Source: Cryobacterium sp. Y82
GTDB taxonomy: Bacteria > Actinomycetota > Actinomycetes > Actinomycetales > Microbacteriaceae
Length of the DNA stretch: 64,000 nt
Assembly: GCF_002929495.1 (NCBI RefSeq)
Contig: NZ_PJJJ01000029.1
Span: 62,001 to 126,000, forward strand
Direction of reading: 5' to 3'
Below are positions 53,359-61,778 of this stretch, piece after piece; the stretch's first letter is position 1, and every line of letters begins with the position of its first letter. The notes under the pieces were generated by a model. It made no database searches, was not told where the DNA came from, and saw nothing but the letters and a program-made list of their open reading frames with translations. The translations under genes and the position numbers were made by a program.

Positions 53359-54372
53359 ATGACCGAGAAACCGGAAAACGGCCAGCCGCACAAACGCGGT
53401 CGCGGTGTCAGTCGCGCCGAGTTTCGGGCGCAGGTGAAAACGACACGCGCAGATTTCGAGCGTCAGGTGCAGACCACTAAGGCCGATTTTGAACGCCAGG
53501 TGCAGGCCACCCGGGCTCAACTCGATGCAACGAACGAACGCATCGCAGCGCGCACCGGGCGCAACCTCATTCTGGCCATCCTGATCGGACTTGTGCTCGG
53601 CGGCTCAATGCTGCTCAGCCTCATCATCATCAAACAGCTCTTCATGATCTTCGCGGTCGTGATCGTCGGATTCTGTGCGTTCGAACTGGCACAGGCCCTG
53701 CGACGCGCCGGACGCAACGTGCCGCGCATCCCCGTGATCATTTCGGCGGTCGCCATCGTTCCGGCTGCGTTCTACGGCGGGGCAACCGGCCAATGGCTCG
53801 TCATGCTCGGCGGCATCGCACTAATCGCACTGTGGCGTTTGGCCCTGACCGTGATTCCGTCGCACCGCGCCAGTGCCCGTTCCCTCGTCGGCGACGTCGG
53901 CGGTGGCATTCTAATTCAGGTCTACGTCGTCTTTCTCGCGAGTTTCGCCGTGTTGCTTGTCGCCCAGGACCACGGGCAGTGGTGGACGCTCGCCTTCTTG
54001 ATCCTGGTCATTTCTGCCGACACCGGTGCGTACGTCAGCGGTCTGAACTTCGGTAAGCATCCGCTGGCGCCCTCGATCAGCCCGAAGAAGACGTGGGAGG
54101 GTTTTGTTGGCGCCGGACTGATCTGCATGATCGCCGGCGTGCTCCTCTCAATTTTTATGCTCGACCAGCCCTGGTGGTTTGGTCTGGTCTTCGGGGCGGT
54201 CATTCTGCTCACCGCGACCTTTGGCGACCTGGCCGAATCGCTTATTAAACGCGACCTAGGTATCAAGGACATGAGTTCGTGGTTGCCCGGGCACGGCGGT
54301 TTTCTGGACCGGCTCGACTCGATTCTGCCATCGGCCGCTGCCGCCTACGCCCTCTATCTGGTCTTTGCGTGA
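53359..54372 (+). CDS. cdsA: Phosphatidate cytidylyltransferase with coiled-coil N-terminus
   Basis: 337 residues. The C-terminal about 270 residues have the eight-segment CdsA membrane domain with the signature GDLAESLIKRDLGIKDMS and SWLPGHGGFLDRLDSI. It makes CDP-diacylglycerol from phosphatidate and CTP. Unusually, residues 22-65 are four 11-residue hendecad repeats (for example FERQVQTTKAD), a soluble right-handed coiled coil before the first membrane segment at about 69. Typical CdsA proteins lack this. It follows frr by 11 bases. Confidence 0.95.
   Translation: MTEKPENGQPHKRGRGVSRAEFRAQVKTTRADFERQVQTTKADFERQVQATRAQLDATNERIAARTGRNLILAILIGLVLGGSMLLSLIIIKQLFMIFAVVIVGFCAFELAQALRRAGRNVPRIPVIISAVAIVPAAFYGGATGQWLVMLGGIALIALWRLALTVIPSHRASARSLVGDVGGGILIQVYVVFLASFAVLLVAQDHGQWWTLAFLILVISADTGAYVSGLNFGKHPLAPSISPKKTWEGFVGAGLICMIAGVLLSIFMLDQPWWFGLVFGAVILLTATFGDLAESLIKRDLGIKDMSSWLPGHGGFLDRLDSILPSAAAAYALYLVFA
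53422..53553 (+). repeat. Four 33-base repeats encoding the CdsA hendecads
   Basis: Units of 33 bases encode FRAQVKTTRAD, FERQVQTTKAD, FERQVQATRAQ and LDATNERIAAR. The nucleotide sequences vary at third positions, so the pattern is kept at the protein level. Confidence 0.8.
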
Positions 54373-54419
54373 GCGCAACCGATTCTTCCCCCGCGAACCT
54401 GGTACGAGACAATGAGGGT

Positions 54420-55148
54420 ATGAGCACCATATTTTCGCGAGTGGGCAAGAAGTCCCTCGGCTACAACGTCACCCAGGTCGATGCGTTTTTGGCTGCGGCC
54501 CGGCGCGCCTACGACCAGCCTGACCTCCACGACGACGAACTCGATGCTGATACCGATGCTGTGGAATCCGTAAACGAGATCGCCGCCGGTACCGAGACTG
54601 AAACCACGCTGCCGCCGACCACGGGCGACGAGTCGGGCGCCGCAAACGGAGCCGAGGCCATCCACACGCTGGTCGCAAAGCAGGCCGAGGCGGAAGACAC
54701 CGGCACCGATGCGAGCTTGACGGCCGAGGGGATCCGTCACACCGCTTTCTCAATGCACAAGGGCGGATACTCACCCGACCAGGTTGATGCGGCACTGGAA
54801 CGGCTTGAAGACGCATTTGCCGCTCGAGAACGCGATCAAGCGACCCGAGCTGGGGGAGAGCAGGCGTGGATGGTTGACGCTGAGGGCACCGCCGAGGTGA
54901 TCGTCGCTCGGCTGAGCCGCCCCCCAGGTTACCGCTTCACGCGCACGAGCGTTCTGGCCGTCGGCTATAAACGAGTGGACGTCGACCGTCTCGCCAATAA
55001 ATTGGTGAAGTATTTCCACGACGGTCGTGATTTCACGGTCGATGAGGTACGGACGGCCGTTTTTCGGCCTGAACGGGGAGGATACCGGGAAGCGCAGGTG
55101 GACCTCGTGCTGGACAGCGTTGTGGACGTCATGCTCGCGGTCCGCTGA
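54420..55148 (+). CDS. DivIVA-motif repeat protein
   Basis: 242 residues from the ATG at 54420. Four short motifs of the form GYxxxxVD, as in the N-terminus of DivIVA and related domains, occur at residues 14-21 (GYNVTQVD), 117-124 (GYSPDQVD), 182-189 (GYKRVDVD) and 221-228 (GYREAQVD). The linkers are acidic, Ala/Thr-rich and of low complexity. No membrane segment or catalytic site. It may recognise curved membranes or partners at the pole or septum, an inference from DivIVA. Follows cdsA by 47 bases. Confidence 0.75.
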   Translation: MSTIFSRVGKKSLGYNVTQVDAFLAAARRAYDQPDLHDDELDADTDAVESVNEIAAGTETETTLPPTTGDESGAANGAEAIHTLVAKQAEAEDTGTDASLTAEGIRHTAFSMHKGGYSPDQVDAALERLEDAFAARERDQATRAGGEQAWMVDAEGTAEVIVARLSRPPGYRFTRTSVLAVGYKRVDVDRLANKLVKYFHDGRDFTVDEVRTAVFRPERGGYREAQVDLVLDSVVDVMLAVR

Positions 55149-55203
55149 TTTTGGTTGTCGCTACTTGGCTGTCATCAAATATGTCGGCTAAGGTCGAGTA
55201 GTA

Positions 55204-55866
55204 ATGGGTAGGCATCTGAAGCTAATCGACACTGTCCCGGCCGCGGTACGGCCGACTGTTCGTCGAACTCGTTCCCGGGTCAAGCCGGCTCACTTTCTTT
55301 TTGGGTTCACCGCCGCCTGCGCGTTCGTTCTCGTCACCGTCGTTGACCCCTACTCGGGCGCTACGGCGTCTCCATACTTTCAAATAGCTGGCAGCTCGAC
55401 CGACGACGGGCCCGCTCAGGCCGTTCTCGTTGCCGGCGGCTACACGAATACCATCAGTCGTGACGGCTATGCCGTCACCGAAAAGCCCAAACCGGTGCCC
55501 ATCGTGGTTGCGGTTGAAAAGAAGACCCAGAGCTTCAGCGCTCCATCGGCTGCCGTGCCGGATCCCGGCTCGGCCCAGGCGTACGCCTACGACGCTGTTG
55601 CCGGTCGTGGCTGGGGCGAAGACCAATACAACTGCCTGGTTTCGCTCTGGCAGAAAGAGTCACGCTGGAATGTGAGCGCTCAGAACGGTTCGAGTGGTGC
55701 CTATGGTATTCCGCAGGCCCTGCCCGGCTCCAAGATGGCTAGCGCCGGCGACGACTGGGCCACGAACGCTGGTACCCAAATTGAGTGGGGTCTTGGGTAT
55801 ATCACGGGCCGTTACGGCACGCCGTGTGGCGCTTGGGAGAAGTCCCAGGCTTCGGGCTGGTACTAG
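55204..55866 (+). CDS. Secreted lytic transglycosylase-like protein
   Basis: 220 residues. A hydrophobic segment at about 28-45 follows an Arg-rich start, so it is a secreted or anchored protein. The C-terminal 75 residues are a compact SLT-like domain: YNCLVSLWQKESRWNV (catalytic Glu in KES), SSGAYGIPQALPGSKMA, and YITGRYGTPCGAWEKS. This pattern is that of actinobacterial transglycosylases, which cleave peptidoglycan glycan strands. TTGGCT-18 bases-TAAGGT precedes the ATG by nine bases. Confidence 0.9.
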   Translation: MGRHLKLIDTVPAAVRPTVRRTRSRVKPAHFLFGFTAACAFVLVTVVDPYSGATASPYFQIAGSSTDDGPAQAVLVAGGYTNTISRDGYAVTEKPKPVPIVVAVEKKTQSFSAPSAAVPDPGSAQAYAYDAVAGRGWGEDQYNCLVSLWQKESRWNVSAQNGSSGAYGIPQALPGSKMASAGDDWATNAGTQIEWGLGYITGRYGTPCGAWEKSQASGWY

Positions 55867-55916
55867 GCGCGCTCCGGCGTACCGAGCCTTTGGTGTTCGG
55901 CATCAGGCCCGCACTT

Positions 55917-55922
55917 TAGACT
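55917..55922 (+). promoter_or_regulatory. -10 box of the 55929 gene, leaderless type
   Basis: TAGACT, six bases, ATG. Confidence 0.45.
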
Positions 55923-55928
55923 GGAAGC

Positions 55929-56234
55929 ATGGCGCGCAGCAATCGACCCCGAGGCCGCAAGGCCCAGCCATCGGGCGACGACGAGGCAGACATTGGCCTG
56001 AATCATCTGCTCGCGGGGTGGCGTCGCAGCGAAGTTCGGCGTGACGGTCTCTGGCATGTTCAACCGGTTCCCGCCAAACAGGCAATCAAGTCCTACCTGT
56101 GTCCCGGATGCACCCAAGGCATTGTCCCTGGAATCGCGCACATCGTCACCTGGCGCGGCGATGGGGTGCTCGGTGACGATGCCGACCTCGCCAATCGGCG
56201 GCACTGGCACACCCACTGTTGGAAGATTAAGTGA
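55929..56234 (+). CDS. Small Cys/His protein of unknown function
   Basis: 101 residues, basic. Core: KSYLCPGCTQGIVPGIAHIV with C-x2-C, and later RRHWHTHCWKIK with H-x-H-x-C-like ligands, a likely zinc site. Annotated in actinobacteria mainly as hypothetical or 'ATP/GTP-binding', without visible P-loop. No known function. It overlaps the next gene by four bases and shares its transcription. Confidence 0.7.
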   Translation: MARSNRPRGRKAQPSGDDEADIGLNHLLAGWRRSEVRRDGLWHVQPVPAKQAIKSYLCPGCTQGIVPGIAHIVTWRGDGVLGDDADLANRRHWHTHCWKIK

Positions 56235-57004
56235 CCAACGATTCCGAGAGGTCAGGAGAACCAGCGACCGTGTCGGTTGACATTCGTGGCGGCATCGAAC
56301 TGCCAGCCACCGTCGAACGCGTCGAGTTGCACACGAGCGACGGCCTCACCCTGGTGGGCGAACTGGCCACCCCGGTCGGTAGGGCACCGGTCGCGACGCT
56401 CGTTACGCTGCATCCGCTGCCCACCGCGGGCGGTTTCATGGACTCGCACATTCTTCGGAAGGCGGCGAACCGGCTGCCCGCCATGGCCGATTTGGCCGTG
56501 CTGCGGTTCAACACCCGGGGTACGGCATCGCCGCGCGGTACGAGCGACGGAATCTTCGGTCACGGACTGACCGAACGAGCCGATGTCGCCGCGGCGATGG
56601 CGCTCGTCGCAGCGCGTCACCTGCCCAACCCGTGGCTGGTCGGCTGGTCATTCGGCACCGAACTGGCCCTGAAATACGGCCTGGAGCATCCCATTCGTGG
56701 CGCCATCCTGTTGTCACCCCCACTGCACCGCACGACCAACGAAGAGCTGGCGGCGTGGGCGGAGAACGAACGTGAATTGGTAGCTGTGATCCCCGAATTC
56801 GACGATTACCTCAGGCCGGATGCCGCCCGCTTGCGGTTTGCCAGCGTGCCCGATCTTCGCTTTGTCGCCGTTGAGGGCGGTAAACACTTGTGGGTTGGCG
56901 AGACCTTGACCCGCCGAGTCCTCAGCGAGATTGTTGCTACCGTCAACCCGGGCGCGCTGCCCCTGCCGACGGAGTGGACCACCGGTCTGCGCAACGCTTC
57001 TTGA
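56231..57004 (+). CDS. Alpha/beta hydrolase
   Basis: 257 residues. Nucleophile motif GWSFGTE at about 138-144 (GxSxG), with a late His in VEGGKHLW and an acid residue upstream. The LHPLPTAGGFMDSHILRK and NTRGTASPRG stretches are those of the family with short-chain hydrolase and thioesterase-like members. No signal peptide. Substrate unknown. GTG start overlaps the previous stop. Confidence 0.85.
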   Translation: MTNDSERSGEPATVSVDIRGGIELPATVERVELHTSDGLTLVGELATPVGRAPVATLVTLHPLPTAGGFMDSHILRKAANRLPAMADLAVLRFNTRGTASPRGTSDGIFGHGLTERADVAAAMALVAARHLPNPWLVGWSFGTELALKYGLEHPIRGAILLSPPLHRTTNEELAAWAENERELVAVIPEFDDYLRPDAARLRFASVPDLRFVAVEGGKHLWVGETLTRRVLSEIVATVNPGALPLPTEWTTGLRNAS

Positions 57005-57022
57005 ACGTGTCGAGGTACGGCT

Positions 57023-58072
57023 TCAGAGTTCGTTCTGGCGGGGGATGACGACCTGTTTGACGATCAGGATGATTGAAGCTGCGACCGGGATGGCGATCAG
57101 CGCGCCGAGGATGCCGAGCAGGTTACCCCCGGCCAAAGCAGCGATCACGACAACAACGCCCGGGATCGACACGGCCCGGTTCATGATCTTCGGACTGAGC
57201 ACATACGCCTCTACCTGCATATAAATAAGGTAATAGATCGCTGCGGCCAGCGCTGTCTGCGGCGAGCTGCCGATTTCGGGAATCAGGCAGGTCAGCACGA
57301 TGATGACCGAACCCGAAATCGTACCAATGAGCGGAATCAGCGACAGCAGGAAGGCGATGAAGGCGAGCAGCGCCGGAAACGGAGCTCCGATGATCGAGAG
57401 AAAAATGAAGCTCAGCACGCCATTGACCGAGGCCAGCGCGGCCTGCCCCACGATGTAGCGACCGACGGCCGTGGTGATCTGCTCACTGATATCGGTAAAG
57501 CGCTCCCGCTTGGATGCGGGAACCAGCTGATAGGTGGCGCGTTTCATGCCGTTCAGCGAGGCCGTGAAGTACAGCGTGAGAATGAGGATGATGAGGCCGC
57601 CGAAAAGACCGTTGACAATGGCGAGGCCAGACTGAACGACCGTCGTCGTAATGTTGGTGAGGTTGCCGCCGAGAAAATCGGTGATGGTCTTCGTGATTTC
57701 GTCGACGTTGAGACCGGGGAACTGTTTTTTCAGATCGTCCAGAAAGGTCGAGGTGTTCACCCCCCGCACCAGTTCCGGAACGAGCTTGGACAGCTTGGAT
57801 ACCTGGCCAACGATGATCGGCACGATCGCGAATATAACGCCGGTCAGAACACTGAGCACCGCTGCGACCACGGTCAGAATCGCCGCCCAACGCGGAAACT
57901 TCTTCTTCTCCAGCCAGGACACGGCCGGGTCGAGGCCGAGCGCGATGAAGAGCGCGGCCCCGACGTAGATGATGATCGTCTGCAGGGTGATTACCGAGGT
58001 GATGATCAGTAAGCCCAGCCCAACACCCAATGTTCCGACGAGTCCAAACCGGAAGGCATTTAGTATTTTCAC
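57023..58072 (-). CDS. AI-2E family transporter
   Basis: 349 residues with about eight hydrophobic segments in the AI-2E layout: an early pair, a long soluble loop near 100-160 (VRGVNTSTFLDDLKKQFPG), then several segments with GAPFPALLAFIAFLLSLIPL and the late SIPGVVVVIAALAGGNLLG motif. The family includes AI-2 exporters, Na+/H+ antiporters and unknowns. The substrate is not inferable. It is 22 bases downstream of the coiled-coil gene, same strand, so probably in one operon. Confidence 0.88.
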   Translation of the reverse strand: MKILNAFRFGLVGTLGVGLGLLIITSVITLQTIIIYVGAALFIALGLDPAVSWLEKKKFPRWAAILTVVAAVLSVLTGVIFAIVPIIVGQVSKLSKLVPELVRGVNTSTFLDDLKKQFPGLNVDEITKTITDFLGGNLTNITTTVVQSGLAIVNGLFGGLIILILTLYFTASLNGMKRATYQLVPASKRERFTDISEQITTAVGRYIVGQAALASVNGVLSFIFLSIIGAPFPALLAFIAFLLSLIPLIGTISGSVIIVLTCLIPEIGSSPQTALAAAIYYLIYMQVEAYVLSPKIMNRAVSIPGVVVVIAALAGGNLLGILGALIAIPVAASIILIVKQVVIPRQNEL

Positions 58073-58094
58073 GTGACGGCTCCAGGAGGGGGAA

Positions 58095-59702
58095 TTACTC
58101 GGCTGCGACCCGTTCTGCCTGGGTCAAAACGCTGCGCAAACTTTCAAAGTACCCGGCCACGGCGTCGCGCTCAATTCTAATCTGGGACAGCCGGTCTTCG
58201 GCATCTGCCACGAGGCTGCGTGAGCGTGTTGTGGCGTCGGTCACCAGAGCAGTAGCGGTGGTGTGCGCGTCCCTGAGAATGCCTGCGGCGTTCTCTTCGG
58301 CAAGTTCCTTGTTTGCCTTGGCCTCCTCGCGGGCGCCGGCATCGAGTTGCTCGTTGAGGGTGCGCAGCTCGGTCGTGCGCTCGCTCGTCTCCGTAAGCTG
58401 CCTGGCGGCATCCAGTTGAAACTTCTGAGTCTGCGCCACGGCCTCCTGGTGCCGGGTGAGGTGCCCCTGCTCGGCCTCATCACGACGGGCTTTTAGCTCG
58501 ACGTCGAAGTCGGCTCGCGCCTGATCGATCTCCCTGGCCAGGCGGCTCGCCTCGTGCTCACCCTTCTTGCGCGTGGCGGTGAGGTGGTTCTCCAGATCGA
58601 TGCGAGCCTGCTCGGCCTCGGCTTCGGCGTCGATGCGGCCCTGCTGGTTCTCCCGAGCCAGGTCAGCGGCGGCCTGCTCAACTTCGGCGGCGAGGGCAGC
58701 GCGGCCTTGCTCGATCTCGCGGGCCAGAGCAGCGCGTTTGCGATCGAGCTCGCGAGCAAGATCGGTCTGGGCCTGCTCTCGTTCCACCTCTGTCACCGCG
58801 TGTGCCTGTTCGATCTCGCGGGCCAGATCGATTCGCCCTTGCTCGACCTCGGCGGCGAGCAAGGTGCGCGCCTGGTCTGCCTCGTGAGCGCCGGCCAGCC
58901 GCCCCTGCTCGGATTCCCGGGAAAGATCGACCCTGGCCTGCTCCGTCTCGGCGGCCAGATCGACGCGGGCCTGTTCCGTTTCGCGCTGCAGGTCAGCGCG
59001 CTGCTGATCGAGTTCCAAGGCCACTTCGGCGCGGGTGAGTTCGGTTTCGTGGGTGAGCCCCGCCGCGATCTCACGAGCCTCGGTAGCTTCCCGTTGGGCC
59101 ACCACACGCACTTCTGCTGCCTCACGATCGGCTTCAGAGCGGATGGCCGACACCTCACGCTTGACCGTTGCCCGCGCTTCGGCAGCCTCGGTGGCGACAG
59201 CGCCCCGAATCAGCGAGGCATCGCGCACTGCATCCTGGACGACCTGTGCCTGGTCGTCCTGGGCGCGGGCGCGCACGTCATCAGCTTCTACTCGTACGTC
59301 ATCGAGTACCCGACGTGCTTTGACGGCGGCATCGGACAGGGTGCGTTCGGCCTGCTCGAGGGCATTGTGGCGAAGCAGCTGCACCTCGTCGGTTGTTGCA
59401 GCGCGCAGCTTTTCGGCGTCGATATCGGCCTGGGCGATGACTCGGGTGGACTGCTCTTCTGCGACGCGAAGGGTATTCTCCAGTTTGGTCCCGAGGCCGG
59501 AGAAGGTGGGGCTGCCAACTTCTTCGATCTCAGCGTTGAGATCGTCAATGCGCACCGTCAGCCGTTTGACCTCGCGGCCGGCCTCGGCGTTTTGAGTGTT
59601 GGCCTGAATCAGTTCGCGACGCAGGGACTGGATGGCCTTGGCGACTTCATCCTTGTCGTAGCCGCGAAATACCTGGGTGAAATCAGCTTCGTCGTCAGAC
59701 AC
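58095..59702 (-). CDS. Long hendecad coiled-coil protein, DivIVA/FilP-like
   Basis: 535 residues, nearly all alpha-helical. A DivIVA-like start (FRGYDKDEVAKAI) is followed by coiled coil. Residues 215-379 are fifteen 11-residue units (for example DLAAETEQARV, DLAREIEQAHA), a hendecad register that gives a right-handed coiled coil. Later the register shifts by seven. No membrane segment or signal. Streptomyces Scy and FilP have similar hendecad rods and organise polar growth, so this may be a cytoskeletal or polarity protein (inference). GAGGAG lies eight bases before the ATG. Confidence 0.8.
   Translation of the reverse strand: MSDDEADFTQVFRGYDKDEVAKAIQSLRRELIQANTQNAEAGREVKRLTVRIDDLNAEIEEVGSPTFSGLGTKLENTLRVAEEQSTRVIAQADIDAEKLRAATTDEVQLLRHNALEQAERTLSDAAVKARRVLDDVRVEADDVRARAQDDQAQVVQDAVRDASLIRGAVATEAAEARATVKREVSAIRSEADREAAEVRVVAQREATEAREIAAGLTHETELTRAEVALELDQQRADLQRETEQARVDLAAETEQARVDLSRESEQGRLAGAHEADQARTLLAAEVEQGRIDLAREIEQAHAVTEVEREQAQTDLARELDRKRAALAREIEQGRAALAAEVEQAAADLARENQQGRIDAEAEAEQARIDLENHLTATRKKGEHEASRLAREIDQARADFDVELKARRDEAEQGHLTRHQEAVAQTQKFQLDAARQLTETSERTTELRTLNEQLDAGAREEAKANKELAEENAAGILRDAHTTATALVTDATTRSRSLVADAEDRLSQIRIERDAVAGYFESLRSVLTQAERVAAE
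58566..59060 (-). repeat. Fifteen 33-base repeats encoding hendecads
   Basis: 495 bases with 33-base periodicity that encode residues 215-379 of the coiled-coil protein. Consensus unit is D-L-A-x-E-x-E-Q-A-R-x. The DNA is diverged enough that exact slippage is limited. A 435-codon open frame on the other strand is a by-product of the repeat composition. Confidence 0.85.
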
Positions 59703-59948
59703 GTATTACTCCTCACAAATGGGGCCCCGGCCCTCGATGGATCATGCATGACGGGGAACACCCCCAATTTTAGTGTGCTGGCACCACCGCGAGTCCCCTC
59801 CCATTCGACGGTGTGGTCTCTGGCGCTATTAGGCACCTCTCAGGAGAAGGCAGTAACGTAAAAGGTCTGTGTCTGAGCGCTTTCAGGCATAGGAGTCAGC
59901 CAAAGTGACTGAACAGTACCAAACCAGCCGCAAGCTGAAGGGTGATAC

Positions 59949-61778
59949 GTGCGTTTTGTTCTTGCCATTGTGGCCTTCGTGCTTGCTGCGGTGATGATCG
60001 TTCTCGGCATTGCACAGCGAACCGTTCTCCTTGATCCTGCATTTACGTCCCTGACCTCTTCCGCCACCGGCGACACGAAATACACCGTGATAGATCCGAG
60101 CGCGCTGGCAGCGTCGACGGGCAGCCAGACAATCAACGTGCGCGGAGATGGCCCGATCTTCCTCGCCTACGGGCGTTCGGAAGACGTCGCGGCCTGGATA
60201 GCGGACGACGCGTATGCCACTGTCGGCCTCAGCGAGAAAACGGGCGAGCTCACCTCCACCGTCACCGACGCCGTAGCCGCCGATGATGGCAAGGGAACCG
60301 CGGGTGATGCCCCCACAGCGGATACCACCGCCGCGATCGTGAATCCGGCCGGCTCAGACCTGTGGCTCGAGGAGTACATCGGCACGAAGTCTGTGACGAC
60401 CACGCTGACCCTGCCAGAGGGTATTTCGGTGCTCGTCGCGTCGGACGGGATCGAACCGGCACCGGCCAGCATCCGTTTGTCGTGGGCGTCCGACAATTCC
60501 ACTCCGTGGGCGGGCCCGTTGCTTGCTGGTGGTGCCTTGCTTTTGTTGGCCGGCCTGGTGTTGTACGTACTGGCCCTGCTGCATCTGCGTCGCTCTCGCA
60601 GGCCGCGTCGCAATGTCCCCCGCGGTCCTCGCATGCCGCGTTTGCCGCGCGCACCACGTCCAAAGGCCATTAAGGCCAGTCAGATCACGACTTCGCGGCG
60701 GGGGATCGCCCGCCGGGTGGCCATTCTTCCCATGATCGTGGTGTCCGGCCTCGCGCTGAGCGGCTGTTCGGCCGACCTGTGGCCCGATTTCAGCACGGTT
60801 AGCACGACCACCGCGACGTCAACACCGACGCCTCAGCCCACCGATTCCGTCGAGGCTGCCGCCGAGCTGCCGCCGCCAGCCGTCACAGTCTCCCAGCTGG
60901 AAACGATCATGACCGAGATCTCGTTGCTCAGCGCGGACGCCGATACGAGCCTGAACGCTGAGACTATTGCGACAAGGTTCACCGGCCCGGCCCTGGAACA
61001 ACGACTGGCCAACTACAAGATTCGTGCCGTCGATCCGGCAGTAGCCCCGCTGATTGCTCTGGCTGGTGCACCACTCACGTTTACACTGCCGCAGCAGACG
61101 AATTCCTGGCCTCGTGTTGTCATGACGGTCATTCAAGACGAAAACGATCCCAGCATCCCGACCATGGCGGTCATCCTCAAGCAGGAATCGCCCCGCACAA
61201 ATTATCAAGTGGAGTATCTGTTCGCGCTAGAGCAGTCGGCGCATGTTCCCAAGGTGGCGCCGGCCATCGTCGGTGCCCCCGCCATCGCTCCCGACAACAA
61301 GTTGTTGTTGCTGCCGCCGGACGAATTGGCCGCAGCGTATGCCGACATCCTGTTGCAGGGCGAGGCGAGCCCCTCATTTGGACTGTTCGAGAGCGAGGGG
61401 GATAATTTTCGCGTTCAGGTTGCTGACCTGAACGCGGCGAAGATCGCCGCTTTGCCGTCGACCGCTTCGATCGAATTCGCGGCGGCTGCCGGCACCGACG
61501 AGGCCGTAGCTTTGGCGACCAACGACTCTGGCAGCATCGTAGCGGTGAGTATGACAGAGACGGAAACGGTCAAACCGGTCGATGCCGGGGCCACGGTGGG
61601 CCCGGCCGCCGATGCCCTTGCCACGAAGGCGCTCTCCGGCATCACCACCACGGCCAAGGGCTTTCAAAACACCTACCGCGACCAACTGCTGTTCTACGTA
61701 CCCACGGCCGGTTCTAGCGACAAAATCGTGCTTCTGGGCTTTGCCCAGGGCCTCATCACATCAGCGGAGCTCCCATGA
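59949..61778 (+). CDS. Large membrane protein with internal lipobox, unknown function
   Basis: 609 residues from GTG at 59949 with AAGGGT five bases upstream. Residues 1-22 are a membrane segment; 30-185 an extracytoplasmic Thr/Ala/Asp-rich part; 188-212 a second segment followed by an Arg-rich cytoplasmic stretch; 255-272 a third hydrophobic stretch ending in LALSGC (Cys 273), a lipobox-like site. The final 330 residues are extracytoplasmic, Ala-rich. It looks like a membrane protein fused to a lipoprotein. No family recognised. Its end overlaps the next gene. Confidence 0.7.
   Translation: MRFVLAIVAFVLAAVMIVLGIAQRTVLLDPAFTSLTSSATGDTKYTVIDPSALAASTGSQTINVRGDGPIFLAYGRSEDVAAWIADDAYATVGLSEKTGELTSTVTDAVAADDGKGTAGDAPTADTTAAIVNPAGSDLWLEEYIGTKSVTTTLTLPEGISVLVASDGIEPAPASIRLSWASDNSTPWAGPLLAGGALLLLAGLVLYVLALLHLRRSRRPRRNVPRGPRMPRLPRAPRPKAIKASQITTSRRGIARRVAILPMIVVSGLALSGCSADLWPDFSTVSTTTATSTPTPQPTDSVEAAAELPPPAVTVSQLETIMTEISLLSADADTSLNAETIATRFTGPALEQRLANYKIRAVDPAVAPLIALAGAPLTFTLPQQTNSWPRVVMTVIQDENDPSIPTMAVILKQESPRTNYQVEYLFALEQSAHVPKVAPAIVGAPAIAPDNKLLLLPPDELAAAYADILLQGEASPSFGLFESEGDNFRVQVADLNAAKIAALPSTASIEFAAAAGTDEAVALATNDSGSIVAVSMTETETVKPVDAGATVGPAADALATKALSGITTTAKGFQNTYRDQLLFYVPTAGSSDKIVLLGFAQGLITSAELP

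Noticed and set aside
58566..59060. CRISPR or minisatellite reading of the 33-base repeats
   Set aside because: The repeats are in frame, diverge at third positions and give a regular protein pattern, so selection acts on the protein.
58554..59861. 435-codon open frame on the + strand opposite the coiled-coil gene
   Set aside because: It mirrors the 33-base repeats of the - strand gene, gives Leu/Gly-rich text without any family, and the - strand frame has a ribosome site and a clear coiled-coil pattern.
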